64,000 nt of DNA, from NCBI RefSeq assembly GCF_003945595.2, contig NW_024103873.1, positions 1 to 64,000 on the forward strand, in the 5' to 3' direction. The position numbers were made by a program, and so were the translations under genes. Numbering within the stretch: the stretch's first letter is position 1; the number at the start of each line of letters is the position of its first letter. Source of the DNA: Pipra filicauda (taxonomy: Eukaryota; Chordata; Aves; Passeriformes; Pipridae). The notes under the pieces were generated by a model. It ran no database searches. It saw only the letters and a list, made by a program, of their open reading frames with translations, and was not told the DNA's origin. Positions 1 to 9,945 of the stretch are shown here, in pieces.

Positions 1-590
1 CCCTATTTCACACTAAACTTCCACCTTCCAGGTTTTTTCCAGGGACAACTTTCATTTGAGCAAGCCTCATGTTTTAACAAGAGGAACTCTCACCAGTACC
101 CATCTTCTCCCTAATGGAGTAACAGACCTTTACAATTCTTGTAGTTCCATAATTACAGGTATAAGATGTAGGAATTCCTCCTGTCTTTAAACAGTGCCAG
201 TTCATCTCAGAGGGTTAAAAAATAAAAATCACATCTTATGCAACAGACTAATAAAAACACTACATATCAGCATAACAAGCAATATGTAACTGGCAGTTCT
301 GCTTGTGGAGGAAGTTTTGCAAAGCCTCCTGGTGTCAAGCATCTGGAACACCTCAGCATGCTGTAAAGTAATAGCCCAGCTCCTTGCTTGCAGAAGAATC
401 AAGTGTGTATTCCACATACTTAGCACTGCTTTCCCTTGTGTCAGCAGCTCCTGTGAACAGGTCCAATCCATCCAGACACCTTCCATCTCACAACAGTGGT
501 ATACTTGAAGAAAGGGACACAAGTTTCAGTCTATATATGTGGAGGATTAAATGCAACTAGGCAGGCAGGATAGAACCATAGGAAAGTCCT
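1..590. other. No gene recognised; possible PIF1 3' UTR or flank
   Basis: AT-rich sequence with no exon that could be matched. It lies just past the PIF1 coding end on the minus strand and may include its 3' UTR. Confidence 0.3.
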
Positions 591-680
591 TCAGGAACAT
601 CCTTGTTCAGTCATTTTGTTTGCTAGAGTTGCATCTGTGACACAGAAGTGCTTACTTAGGACTGTGGGCTCAGAAGGGGG
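591..680 (-). CDS. Possible PIF1 terminal coding exon
   Basis: The upstream coding exon ends in phase 0. A minus-strand acceptor (GGCTTCTGCAG) ends at 681, and the next 30 codons in phase 0 read PPSEPTVLSKHFCVTDATLA, a few more residues and a TGA. Vertebrate PIF1 tails are short and poorly conserved here, so homology cannot confirm it. No clear AATAAA was seen downstream. Confidence 0.25.
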   Translation of the reverse strand, partial: PPSEPTVLSKHFCVTDATLANKMTEQGCS

Positions 681-1264
681 CTGCAGAAGCCTTCCAAATT
701 CCAGAGGCACAAGGTGGGGATACTTCTATATATCCAGAGTCAGCTGAATGAAGCAAACAGCTAAAAAAATTCCTTTGACTTTACCTGTGTTATCAAATAT
801 ACTCAATAGCAAGATCACTGCATCTCAGCTGTCTGTGCTGACACTTCACAGAAACCAGGAGAACATTATCAGCTGCATTTCACATTCTCCTTCTCATCAG
901 CATCTGAATAGGTGTGTAGTGAATCCTTTGGGGAGAAAGAAGACATAAAAAAAAAAAAAAAAGGAACAGATTTCTTTTGTGCCCACTTCCCCTTCATTCC
1001 TTACTGCAAGAGGAAGACCAAAGAATCCCAGCCTATCCTTTCACCCACAGTGCCAGGTAGTTTTATACAATCCCAAAACTACTGTAGCTATTTTACCACC
1101 AAGAGCTGCCCTGCCACATGCTCTCTCTGCAGTTTCATCTCTCCTGCCACTACAAGTTTTAATTTGAATGGTCTTGCTTAGGAAGAAAAAGAAGCATCTC
1201 AGGGCCAACATCTCTCATCTTGGTAGCACAAAGCAGGCTTTGCTAGCATGAGGTTTTTCTTTAC

Positions 1265-1456
1265 CTGGGTTAAAAGCTGATGACGCCTCAGCTGTCTACA
1301 GAAGTGCAGCACAGAAGGATCAGCTCTCACTACTTTTGGGTCAAAATCCAGAACACGGAGACCTGCAAGGCTGCGGGCTCGGGAGAGGGCTACCTAAGCC
1401 TGCCCACTTTCAAAGACACGAGACAGGGAGATTTCCACACAGTCTAAAGACATGCC
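1265..1456 (-). CDS. PIF1: PIF1 exon 11, motif VI with in-frame TAG
   Basis: 192 nt, phase 0 at both ends, with acceptor GTGTCTTTGGCAG|GGC. It encodes [20 protein letters not shown], then TAG (plus-strand positions 1394-1396), then [19 protein letters not shown] and a tail ending LRRHQLLTQ. Family members have tyrosine at the stop position. The frame is kept on both sides, so this looks like a single substitution (TAC or TAT to TAG), not an indel. If real, it removes the motif VI arginine finger and the C-terminus. Confidence 0.93.
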
Positions 1457-4400
1457 CTGCCAAAGACACAGAGAACTTTGTTACAGAACAAACAAACAAG
1501 AACACTGTGCTGTACCAACACTAACCTGTGAGTCTGTCAAAGGTACCGTTCTTGGTGTAAGGGCTTGATTAAAAAAAAAGAAAAAAACAAAGAAGTCTTT
1601 TGTTTTACTGTGTAACTGATTAAAAGATGAGAATCAGAAAGGAAAGGCAGTTTCCTACTGTCAGTAAATTGCTAGCAGATAGTAGAATCCACTAACTCCA
1701 GAGAACCTCTTGTTGCATGAAACTCCATAAATCCCATCTAATCAACACAGCAGGGAAAGAAATCCTGCTGGTTTCACTCCTAGTAGTTAACTAGAGCAGT
1801 CACCATTCCCAAGCAGTCCTCAGGCAGATCAGAGAGTTTGGGTTAGGCCTGTCTGCAGGGCTGTCCTGGGCACAGCAGAATTTACAGCCTGCCCTGGTTT
1901 AAACAGTGGCACAGGAACAATAAGCAGTGGCATGGGAACAAACTCACAGGTTTCCAAGACCAGTATTCATCAAAGTGTATGAAGTCTTCTGGAAGGGAAG
2001 GAACTTTGAGAAAGTTACACTGTTACATTGAAAAAAACCAAACACACCCCACCAAAGAGCGAGTTCAGCCCAAAGAGAGCTGTGGCTCTGGCAGCTGCCT
2101 CAGTTATACTGTAAACCTCAGGGTCTCTAGTGCCGATGACTCTCAAGGAAACACTGCTCTCATCAGCCCACAATGGTAAATAATGCTGCTTTATAGTCCA
2201 ACACCAACTATGCAGATGGCAGCACCCCATGGAAACTCCAGCAGTGTATCTAGTCCATCTGTGACCCTATAGGCAGGCATCATGAGCAGATGAGGTGCAG
2301 CTAAACACACATATTCTGGAGTTCCCCCCCCAACAAGGGCCTTTCAGCTTTCCCTTCTGTTTTACCAGCAATGCAAGCTCACCCAGGAAATAAGGCTTAT
2401 GATGGTGTGCAAGTCTTTAGACAGTTGTATAAGGACACCCACCTGACTCTTGTGAATGGAAATGGCCCATGCCAATTTTAAAGGCAGCTGTTGACGGCTC
2501 AGGTGAACTCCTGATGGTCCTTTGAAGACCCATTTCTCCATTCTTATGACCTGTGTGACCCCACAGAGAAACCTCACCTTAGGCAGCCCTGTAGGAATGG
2601 GAGCAGGAGAGAAACAGAGATGTATTCCTGACACTCAAAAGCCAGGAAGTCAGCAGCCTAAGAACACTTTTTTCCCCCCCTCCTAAACCAAACCTAAACC
2701 CGCAGACAGTAAATAGCATGCACTGAAATGATGTTTGGCACCTACTTAAGGCAGGAGAATTAAAGTCAGGTAATTTATCAGCTGAGATGCAGAGAAAAAT
2801 ACACATTGCAGGTAGCAGAACATTATTCTTTGAGAAAAAACAAACAAAAACTTGCTTGAACAAAAGAAAACAGGAAATGCAAGTGAGCACCCACATCTAG
2901 ACAACACAGAAAAGCAAACACAAGAGGCCCATAGATAGCTACAGCTGATGCAGTGCATGACATAACAGCTGGTGAGAGCCCCAAGCCTGCAGAGATCTCC
3001 TCCCTGCTTTCCCTCTAATTATTCTTACCAGGCAGTAAACAAAGTTGAGAAGTCATCAGCCATCAATGAAAAATCGTTTTGTTATTTTTCCCCCTCTTCC
3101 TTCAACAAGAGATCAAGAAGCTCACTTACCCTTCTGTTCACTTTCAAATCCTACAACAACGCCTCGTGCCCCGTTCACCAGCCCCTGAGACACATCCAGA
3201 TTCTTTGCCAGCATCACCTACAGAGAAAAAGAAAAATCCTTCAGTGCACTGGGTTTACAGCCTGTTCAGCCACCTGCAGTTAAGCTTCTTTCCAGGAAGC
3301 ATAAGCACATCAGGCTGATATGACCATATCATCCTATCCTGCCTATTGCAGGAGAGAGCACCATCTCCAACTGAAATTATTTCACAGCCTTTCCTTCCTA
3401 GGATTCCTGTTGATGGAAGGGTATGGACAGATTGCTCCAGGATCAATATGATCAGGCAAAATGTCGGATTTATTAGGAGAAAGACAGATTATATAGTGCT
3501 CATGACGCTCAGCTTCTTGTTCACACAACATTGGTTACATAAGGAAAACATGCTCTGTTGTTCCCTTCTAATTGGACCACAACAGGTGGTCATAGGAGAT
3601 GAGAAAACTTTATTCACCTGCCAAAAACTCTTCCCTGGCATCTGGCATGAATCCACCTTTGTTCTAACTTTAGCTCGAGTAGCCATCTTAGTGGCGCAGT
3701 AATTTTTACTATCTGCACCCAGCCATGCCAGGGGAGAAATCACAGAAATGCAACAGTTTCTGTGCTACGACAGATTCCCAGCTATTTTACAGCATTGAAC
3801 ACTTCACTTGAGCTGCTTCCATCCACAGCTATGAGCTGCCTATGCTCTCTGCTACTGAAAGCTTCTAAACCTGATTGGAAAAGTGTGTCAAAGTCACAGC
3901 AATCATCATTGTCCCCAAGACATGGACTGCACTCAAATCAAACTCATTTTCTGTTTCGATAAGATTCCAAGCAGAGAAAATATAAAAGATTGGAATAGAA
4001 TCTTCTGTTGGCCTGGCATAGACATTCTATATTGAATCTGCATTCTGTGTATTAATCTACTCTATATATTTATCTGATATTCCTTTATTTTTCTTATACC
4101 ATTTGATCTGCTGTTCTATTCCATGTGTATGTACACACACTTACCTGAGCTCCAAGCTTCAGCTCAACTCTACCACCCACAGGACACTGAGCATCAATTA
4201 ACTTCACTAGCATTGGGTCACTATCCAAAGCCTCAAACGTGTGCACTTCTCCTGTTAAGGAAAGAAAGACATAACAAATTGCAGCTGTTGAACACATTAT
4301 ACACAGCATGACAGGAGGCTCAGCATTTATTTCTAATAGCAATTTCTCTTTTAATATCCATTCTGCTCTGCTGCTAGGACATCTTCACACAAACCTTGTC

Positions 4401-7351
4401 ACATCTAACAACAGAGAGCTCACTATTGCCTCTCTTCCCAACAGAATTTGCAGAGCATGAAAAGGCACAGGAATCAAAGGCCAGCAGTAAATAAGAACTG
4501 AGCAGCCAGCATTTTGAGCATATGACTAGTTTCATTTGCTGCCAACATCAGATCACTAAAGGAAGTATCCAGAAAATATTGCCAGAAAGGGAGGCAAAAG
4601 TTGAGAAAGCCCTTAATAAGATGCAATAGAAAGAAAAAGCAGAGGTGTGGAGGCAATAAATGACCAACCCTGTTTCATAGCAATCAATGAGCTTGCTGTC
4701 TATTACATACCAAGAAGTGACAATGAATATTTAACCAAAAAACCAAAGTTTTTCCCCAGGCAGCCGAACTCCAACACACAGAGCTTTGACTGGTGCTGCT
4801 ATGCATGACAGAACACTAGTTCTTCCTGACACCACAGTATCCCCACTGCATCCACTCAGAGCTCAGCCCCAGAGCCAGCAGTTTCCTCCAGGGAGTTCAC
4901 CTGATAGCTGTTGCAAGCGTCTCTCATTAGTTATTTCGACATCATCTTTATGGGTGCAGAGCCGTGTAGCCAGGATCCCATCACGCTCAGACCTGTTAGT
5001 AGCTGTCTGCATCAGCTGCCTGGTAACCTCCTCTGTGCACCTGGTAACCAGGAAAAGGGAGTTATTCTTTAAAGTGATCAGGAACAGGTCTTCACACAGC
5101 TGGATCTGTCTGTGAAAGCTGCAGGCCTCCAGAGAGGAGGACAGAGAAAGATATATAAAAGTTGGAGAACAGTGCCAGTGTGTGGGCCCTGGCCACTGCC
5201 AGCTCAGGATTCATTGAATTAACTCACAGAAATCAAGGAGGAACCCTAGAAAGTGTCCTTCCTTACCAGAGCAGGATATATGAAATCTGCCTATGTTAAC
5301 TAAAGCTTTTATAGCTTTTGCCCCCAGCTTCATATACCTGATAGAGCTCAGAAAAGTGACAAACTGCTCTTTCTTCTGCTCCATAGGTGGGGAGCGGAGA
5401 TTACAAAGAGATGAGCTTCTCCTCACCTGCCTAAACATATTGCACTCAGGAGTGAGACAAAGGTCTTGTCAGTCTGTCGCCGCACTTCAGTCAACTCCAT
5501 GTTTATGTGGATACATTTCCTCCAGCTTTTTGCCTGCAAAAATCATTCTCTGGTTAAGAAAGAGACAGACTTGAAGTATGAGAATGAGTTCAGGGGCAGT
5601 TTTGTACCTGGAAGCAGAACTTGGTTTCTTCATTAGCCTTGCAAACTGGAGGTAGCTGCAAGAAGTCCCCACAGATGATTAGCTGAATTCCTACAAAAGG
5701 CTCATCCCATTTTCTGACTGCCCTGAAAGAGATGGAAGAGAGAAGTTTTGAATGTCCTCCAGAACCTGGACATACTCAGATCTCAGAAGTTACTTGTTAA
5801 TCTGTCAGGATATTCAAATATACACCACCTGCATTTAAAAGATGTTTATCCTCAGCTGAATCAGAAGAGCTCATACAATTAAGCAATGGTAAGACATTAA
5901 ATTTGCCTTGCTTACCCACCCAGATGCCATTACCAGTCTTTCTTTGGTGGCTGTTATGCTACAGCTGCTTCTCTCTGCAAGAGAGAACTTCTGGGAACAG
6001 CTGTATTCTGGACTCAGCTCTATAGACAACACTTAGCTCAGGAGACGGAAAGAGCAACTAGAACAGCCACAGCTGTGAGTGAAGATGGGACACAATCAAA
6101 ACCTATCTCATGATAAAGATCTGCCCAGATGCTATGATTCCATGCTTCCTTGCAGTCCTATGCCAGCAGCTGCCTTGTAACAATTCACAAAACCCGAGGA
6201 AGGAAGTAGCCTGGAAATTTAGGAAAATTCATTTCAGTTAGTTGTTTGACCTGACGTTTGCTTACCTTGCCACTGCCTCCAGCCTGTCAAAGAACTTTTC
6301 ATCTACCACTGAGATCTCATCGATGATCAGGTGCTGGCAGGCCAGCCAGTGCTGGCGCACCCCCGGCCTCTCCGCCAGCTGAATGCACTGTTCCAGCGGT
6401 GCCTTCCCAGAGCCGATCCCTGGCAGGGGAGAAGAAAGCAAAGCTTTGGGAAGCTCCTGATTTATTGGGAAGGGAGTGAAAGCTCCCAGCCCCTCGCTGT
6501 CGGGCAGGCATTACCTGCAAAGGCATGGAGAGTGGTGCCACCGATGTGGCAAGCGGCCACTCCCGTGCTGGCTGTGGCATAGGTGACGTTCGGAGGGAGG
6601 GAGCCCACGATCCTCTTCAGCAGGAGGGACTTCCCAGTCCCTTCGAGGAGAGAGAAGCAACAGGTCAACAGCGAGGCCCCAGGGCTTTCCCCAGCGAGAG
6701 CCGCCGGGCGCCCTCACCTGCGCAGCCGGTGAAGAAGATGCTCTTCCCGCTCCGCACGGCTCCCAGCACCGCCTCCTGCTCCGCCGAGAGCCGCGCCGGG
6801 GGCCGCCTCTCGGCGCGGGGCACCTGCGGGACAGACAGACAGCGGTGCGCTGTGAGGGCAGCGCCCGAACCCGGGCCCGGTACCCGGGACTCACCTCGGC
6901 GGGGCACTCCCCCCGCCCCTCCCCGCAGCCGCGGCGGGGGCCGGGGTTGCGCAGCAGGTCCCGCTGCTGTACCGGGCTGATCACGGCGAAGGACGCCGGC
7001 GGCCGCTCCAGCAGGCGCGGGGGGCGCGCCGGGCCCCGCGACCCGGCGACCACTTTGAGCCGCAGGAGGCGGAGGAAGCGGCGCAGCGCGTCCGGGGGGC
7101 AGTCGGAGAGCAGGACCTGCGCGCCGCCCGCCCCTCGGCCGCGAACCGCGTGAAGAGCCGCACGGCGTCCCCGCTCAGCGCGAAGCTCAGCACCGCGGCC
7201 GCCGCCGCCCACCACCCGCAGCACGGGCTGGCGCAACTCGTTGCGGCCCAGCAGCACGGTGGCGTCCCGCAGGACGCGGCGGCGCGGGCCGCAGCCCCCC
7301 GGAAGCGGCTCCTCCACGGCCGCCGTGCAGCGCCAACTGCGCCGCCTCCAT
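1265..7351 (-). CDS. PIF1: PIF1 5'-to-3' DNA helicase gene (disrupted as read)
   Basis: Superfamily 1B helicase that unwinds DNA 5' to 3', resolving G-quadruplexes and acting at telomeres, replication forks and in mitochondria. Eleven exons were placed by conceptual translation and match human PIF1 in order: N-terminal domain with the LLSDCPPD motif, Walker A GCAGTGKS across the exon 2/3 junction, the [19 protein letters not shown] block, Walker [16 protein letters not shown], then [16 protein letters not shown] and the motif VI exon. All introns have GT..AG ends and every junction keeps phase. Two problems are visible. Exon 1 needs three frame changes to give a continuous PIF1 N-terminus, and exon 11 carries TAG where motif VI has tyrosine. 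Ten other exons are clean, so assembly indels or a recent loss are both possible. The start is taken as the ATG at 7349-7351. The 3' end is uncertain. Confidence 0.93.
2443..2588 (-). CDS. PIF1: PIF1 exon 10, motif V
   Basis: 146 nt. Encodes [35 protein letters not shown] and the surrounding residues. The AISIHKSQ (motif V) segment is intact. Ends in phase 0. Confidence 0.95.
3130..3217 (-). CDS. PIF1: PIF1 exon 9
   Basis: 88 nt. Encodes [20 protein letters not shown] and [18 protein letters not shown] is a hallmark PIF1-family motif. It is separated from exon 8 by an intron that holds a same-strand LTR-like insertion. Confidence 0.94.
3409..3744 (-). mobile_element. LTR-like insertion in PIF1 intron 8, same strand as the gene
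   Basis: On the minus strand the segment starts TGTGATTTCTCC and ends TTCCATCAACA, giving TG...CA ends. It has an AATAAA (plus-strand 3469-3474) followed by sequence like a retroviral R/U5 region. No internal retroviral gene is present, so this would be a solo LTR. A target-site duplication was not found, so the borders are approximate. Confidence 0.45.
4145..4251 (-). CDS. PIF1: PIF1 exon 8
   Basis: 107 nt. Encodes [20 protein letters not shown] and [15 protein letters not shown]. The LKLGAQV motif precedes motif V in PIF1-family helicases. Good polypyrimidine tract and acceptor. Confidence 0.94.
4901..5040 (-). CDS. PIF1: PIF1 exon 7
   Basis: 140 nt. Encodes [16 protein letters not shown] and [20 protein letters not shown]. 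It corresponds to the human GIVATRLCTHQDDVALTNERR segment between helicase motifs IV and V. Confidence 0.93.
5427..5533 (-). CDS. PIF1: PIF1 exon 6
   Basis: 107 nt. Encodes [20 protein letters not shown] and [16 protein letters not shown]. This matches the human segment around LELTKVWRQADQTFISLLQA. The motif IV arginine region is intact. Confidence 0.93.
5608..5722 (-). CDS. PIF1: PIF1 exon 5, motif III
   Basis: 115 nt. Encodes [20 protein letters not shown] followed by LQLPPVCKA, the helicase motif III region. Ends in phase 0 at CAG|GTACAA. Confidence 0.95.
6266..6419 (-). CDS. PIF1: PIF1 exon 4, Walker B
   Basis: 154 nt. Encodes [20 protein letters not shown] and then the DEAD-like motif II in [20 protein letters not shown]. 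The catalytic Asp and Glu are present. Confidence 0.95.
6515..6640 (-). CDS. PIF1: PIF1 exon 3, Walker A and motif Ia
   Basis: 126 nt. It completes the nucleotide-binding loop as GTGKS and continues with [12 protein letters not shown] and [19 protein letters not shown], the PIF1 signature block. Ends at GCAG|GTAATG. Confidence 0.95.
6718..6823 (-). CDS. PIF1: PIF1 exon 2, start of Walker A
   Basis: 106 nt, phase 0 in and phase 1 out. It encodes [20 protein letters not shown] and then TGCAG, the first half of the phosphate-binding loop. It is flanked by very short introns (71 and 77 bp), typical of compact avian genes. Confidence 0.93.
6895..7351 (-). CDS. PIF1: PIF1 exon 1 (frame broken three times)
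   Basis: Encodes the PIF1 N-terminal domain. The ATG at 7349-7351 opens MEAAQL, then one frame change is needed to reach [13 protein letters not shown] and [14 protein letters not shown] second change lies near 7190-7215, before [22 protein letters not shown] third lies near 7105-7140, before [18 protein letters not shown]. The exon ends in phase 0 at GAG|GTGAGT. The changes fall in runs of G and in GGC repeats, where base-calling or assembly indels are common. Confidence 0.85.
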
Positions 7352-7517
7352 CGCCCCGCCGGCCGTTTGAACGCGCCGCGTGCGCCGCCGCCAATCGGCG
7401 CCCGGCGGATTTAACCCGGCGGCCAATGGGAGGCGGGAAGGCGAGCCGGCCAATGGGCGGCCCCGCGGGCCCCACGTGAGGCGTTGCCAGGCAGCGGGAC
7501 GCGGGGCCGGCGCGGCC
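7352..7517. promoter_or_regulatory. Divergent promoter PIF1 / CFAP144-like gene
   Basis: 166 bp separates the two start codons. CCAAT boxes lie at 7391, 7423 and 7450 (NF-Y sites, spaced 32 and 27 bp). A TTTGAA element at 7366-7371 matches the CHR element bound by MuvB complexes, and GGCGGGAA at 7432-7439 is E2F-like. A CACGTG E-box is at 7473-7478. The set resembles promoters of late cell-cycle genes on the PIF1 side. The X-box towards the other gene is listed separately. Factor binding is inferred from motifs. Confidence 0.75.
7483..7495 (+). promoter_or_regulatory. RFX X-box
   Basis: GTTGCC-A-GGCAGC is a near-perfect X-box (two half sites, 1-nt spacer) 22 bp upstream of the CFAP144-like ATG. 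RFX2/RFX3 drive ciliary genes through such sites close to the transcription start, which supports a ciliary identity for this gene. Confidence 0.7.
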
Positions 7518-7650
7518 ATGGCCGCCCGCGGCGGGCAGCGGGAGCGGCCGGACGCGGTGCAGCTGGACCGGCTCCTGAGCGAGCGGGTGCACAAGGAGAT
7601 GCGGCACCGGAGGCTCTACACGCAGTACACCGTGAACCCGCTCCAACCCG
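7518..7650 (+). CDS. First coding exon, CFAP144 (FAM183)-like ciliary protein
   Basis: The ATG at 7518 (context GGCCATGG) opens 44 codons ending at a GTGAGG donor after 7650, with 1 nt carried over. The exon encodes RLLSERVHKEMRHRRLYTQY and then TVNPL. This resembles the start of CFAP144/FAM183, which I recall as containing KELRTQKLYTQYHVNPL. CFAP144 is a small protein of ciliary doublet microtubules. The X-box directly upstream fits. No later exon (expected to carry the conserved HTVTRKPMSWHD-like segment) could be found in the window, so the gene may have a long first intron, may be broken, or the assignment may be wrong. Confidence 0.5.
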
Positions 7651-9262
7651 GTGAGGCGGGGGCGGGCCCGCAGCGCTCAGCTGCGCGGCGGGGATAGGCA
7701 GCTGCACCCAGGAATGGCAGCAGCGGCCAGGGACAGGGGTAGAGCTGGAAGGAGCAACCGGAGGGCCTTTCTTTCGCCCGAGGAGCCGGTCTGCACACTC
7801 AGAGGCAGCAAGGAGACATGCCCCGGATAGCCTTTAGTAACCTTGGAGAAGTGAGGCAACTATTTAGGATGCGGAACCTACAAATCCTGAGCAAATACAG
7901 AGCCAAGATGGGGTAGAGAGCCCAATCACTACACCACGTTCCTTCAGCCCTTGGACCTTCTACCTGTCAATTCAGAGTCACAGAATATCACAGTCTGTGC
8001 TGGCACAGACAGGTGATGGGAGTATATTCATTCAGGTCTAGCTTTTGCAGTAAAACAAAAACCAAAGGAAAATAATTTCCTGAGACTTGGCACTCACAGG
8101 CCACCACTTGGGTTGGGGTGGGACTTTGGTGTGGTGAACACAGGCAGCTTTAGGTAGAAGGGCCTTCAGCATGCTTAAGCCCCTTGCCTTCCTAGGAAAT
8201 TGCCATTAATCAGTATTTCTAACTCATTTTCTGCTATTCACGTGCCGTTCTTCCTTTACAGCTTCAGTGAAGTAGCTGGATCCACACTGGGGAATAACCA
8301 AAAAGCTTCATCACCTGATTGAAAAAGCAGAGTAGACTTGGTATTTAGGCTCACAAAAGGAAAACTTCCCCTTCGTTTCCTAAAAGAAACTACATTAATC
8401 TGCACAGCTGCAGGCGCGTCTCCAGCTGTTAAAGCCTTTCAGCTTTTCAGAGGGTGAGAATGCCCTGCTAAGGAAGGCTGAAAAATGGCACAGGTCAAAG
8501 AGCCCCTTGATTTTGTCTGTGTTCCAGTCCCTGGCTAAAGAAACGGTAGAACAAGCGCAAGTTGTTGCTTGCCTTTTCCCTACGAGGTTTTGCCAGGCGC
8601 TGGGCCAGCCCGGGCACTGCGGGGGAAGGCCGGCAGTGGCCAAAGCCCGCCGCTTTCCCAGGGCAAGCGTCGCTTGCGAGAGCGCCCCCGAGCGCCGGGC
8701 CCTGCCTCACGGTCGCCGCCTGGCGGACACGGCCGGGAACGGCACTGCAGCCGCAAGCGGCGCTGCAGCCGCGCGCCCCCCCCCTCGCCCCCCCCCTTTG
8801 GCGAGACCCGCGGCGCCTTTCGCGCGTACGGGCCTTTCTTCCCTAAAACCTGCCCTTGCCTAGGAAAAGCTGAGCAATTCACAGAGTTGCTGTTTCCAGC
8901 CCAGCTTCCCAAAGGATTTCTCTCTCCCGGCAGCGCAGACAGGGTTCCCGAGGCAGCGCAGACCCTCCCCGCGGGGGGGTGTGGTGCGTGTGCAATGCCA
9001 GGGCACATCCGAACCCGGCCCTGCGGCGGCACGCAGGTGCGAGTTTCTCCGCAGAGGCGAGAAACTTGCCTGTCGCTTCCCCTGCCTGCAGTCGCCGATG
9101 GGCGCGGGAGAGGCAGAAGAGCGGCCGCGCCCCCCCCCGCGGCGCCCAGATTACCCCAGGGACGATCTCCGTCGGATCTGCCGCCGTGGGTCGCTTGCGA
9201 GGGGGGAAGGCGGCGGCGCAGCCCCGACAGCATCTCCAGGGCACTGCGGGACCGAGCGGGGC

Positions 9263-9313
9263 GGGAGCGGGAGCGGGAGCGGGAGCGGGAGCGGAGCGGA
9301 GCGGAACGGAACG
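9263..9313 (+). repeat. GGGAGC minisatellite
   Basis: Five perfect GGGAGC units followed by degenerate GGAGC and GGAAC units. The regularly spaced GGG runs could form a G-quadruplex on the plus strand. Confidence 0.9.
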
Positions 9314-9536
9314 TGCTCGCCTGGGGGTCCTCGCGGCCCCGAGACGGGGGCTGCCCGCGCCGGTGCCTGCCGCCGCCCACGAACCTGCCGCCCGCGCCCG
9401 GCGCCGCCGAGCCCCTGCCCTGTCCCCATAGCGGGAAGCGGCGCGGCGAGACGGCGCTGCGGGCGCGGGGCGGGGGTCCGGGTCGCGGCCGAGGTCAGGC
9501 AACAGGATAGACGCCTCTCTGAGGCAAGGGGGCCTC

Positions 9537-9775
9537 TCGCCGCCATCTTTAGTGTTGTCTGAGCTAAGTTCCGGTCCCGGTGGCGCCATCTTTACTGTGG
9601 GCTTGGCGAACTTTCGGGCCGGGGCCACCATCTTTGTGTACGGCCTTGGAAGACTTCTGGTCAGGGTGCCGCCATCTTTCTTTATGGGCTTCGCAGGACT
9701 TCCGGTCCAGGAGGGCGCCATCTTTGGTGGTGCGCCGTCGAAAACAGTCCCGTCGCTCTCTACTTCCGGTGACCG
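9537..9775 (+). promoter_or_regulatory. Five-copy tandem array of YY1-type plus ETS-type sites
   Basis: CGCCATCTTT (reverse of the YY1 motif AAGATGGCG; third copy CACCATCTTT) starts at 9541, 9584, 9626, 9670 and 9716, a period of 42-46 bp. Each is followed by an ETS-like box: TTCCGG at 9569, ACTTTCGGG at 9610, ACTTCTGG at 9653, ACTTCCGGT at 9698 and ACTTCCGGT at 9762. The units are diverged elsewhere, yet the YY1 core is kept in all five, which suggests selection on the sites. Confidence 0.85.
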
Positions 9776-9945
9776 ACTTTACCCAAATTAGCGTCTCTCG
9801 CTAATTTCTGCGCTTTCACCCCAAAAATCTTCATGTTATTCTCCCCACACACACCCTGGGAGAGACGGGAGACCGCAAGTCCCGCCGTGCAGCCGGATCT
9901 GGCCCTTAAGTTGAGCAGGGAGCGCTGCGCCGGCACGAGAGCCAC

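Noticed and set aside
8569..9721. Long overlapping frames on both strands (up to about 313 codons)
   Set aside because: They occur in several frames at once in CpG-rich DNA and are Arg/Pro/Gly/Ala-rich with no recognisable domain; this is expected by chance where stop codons are rare.
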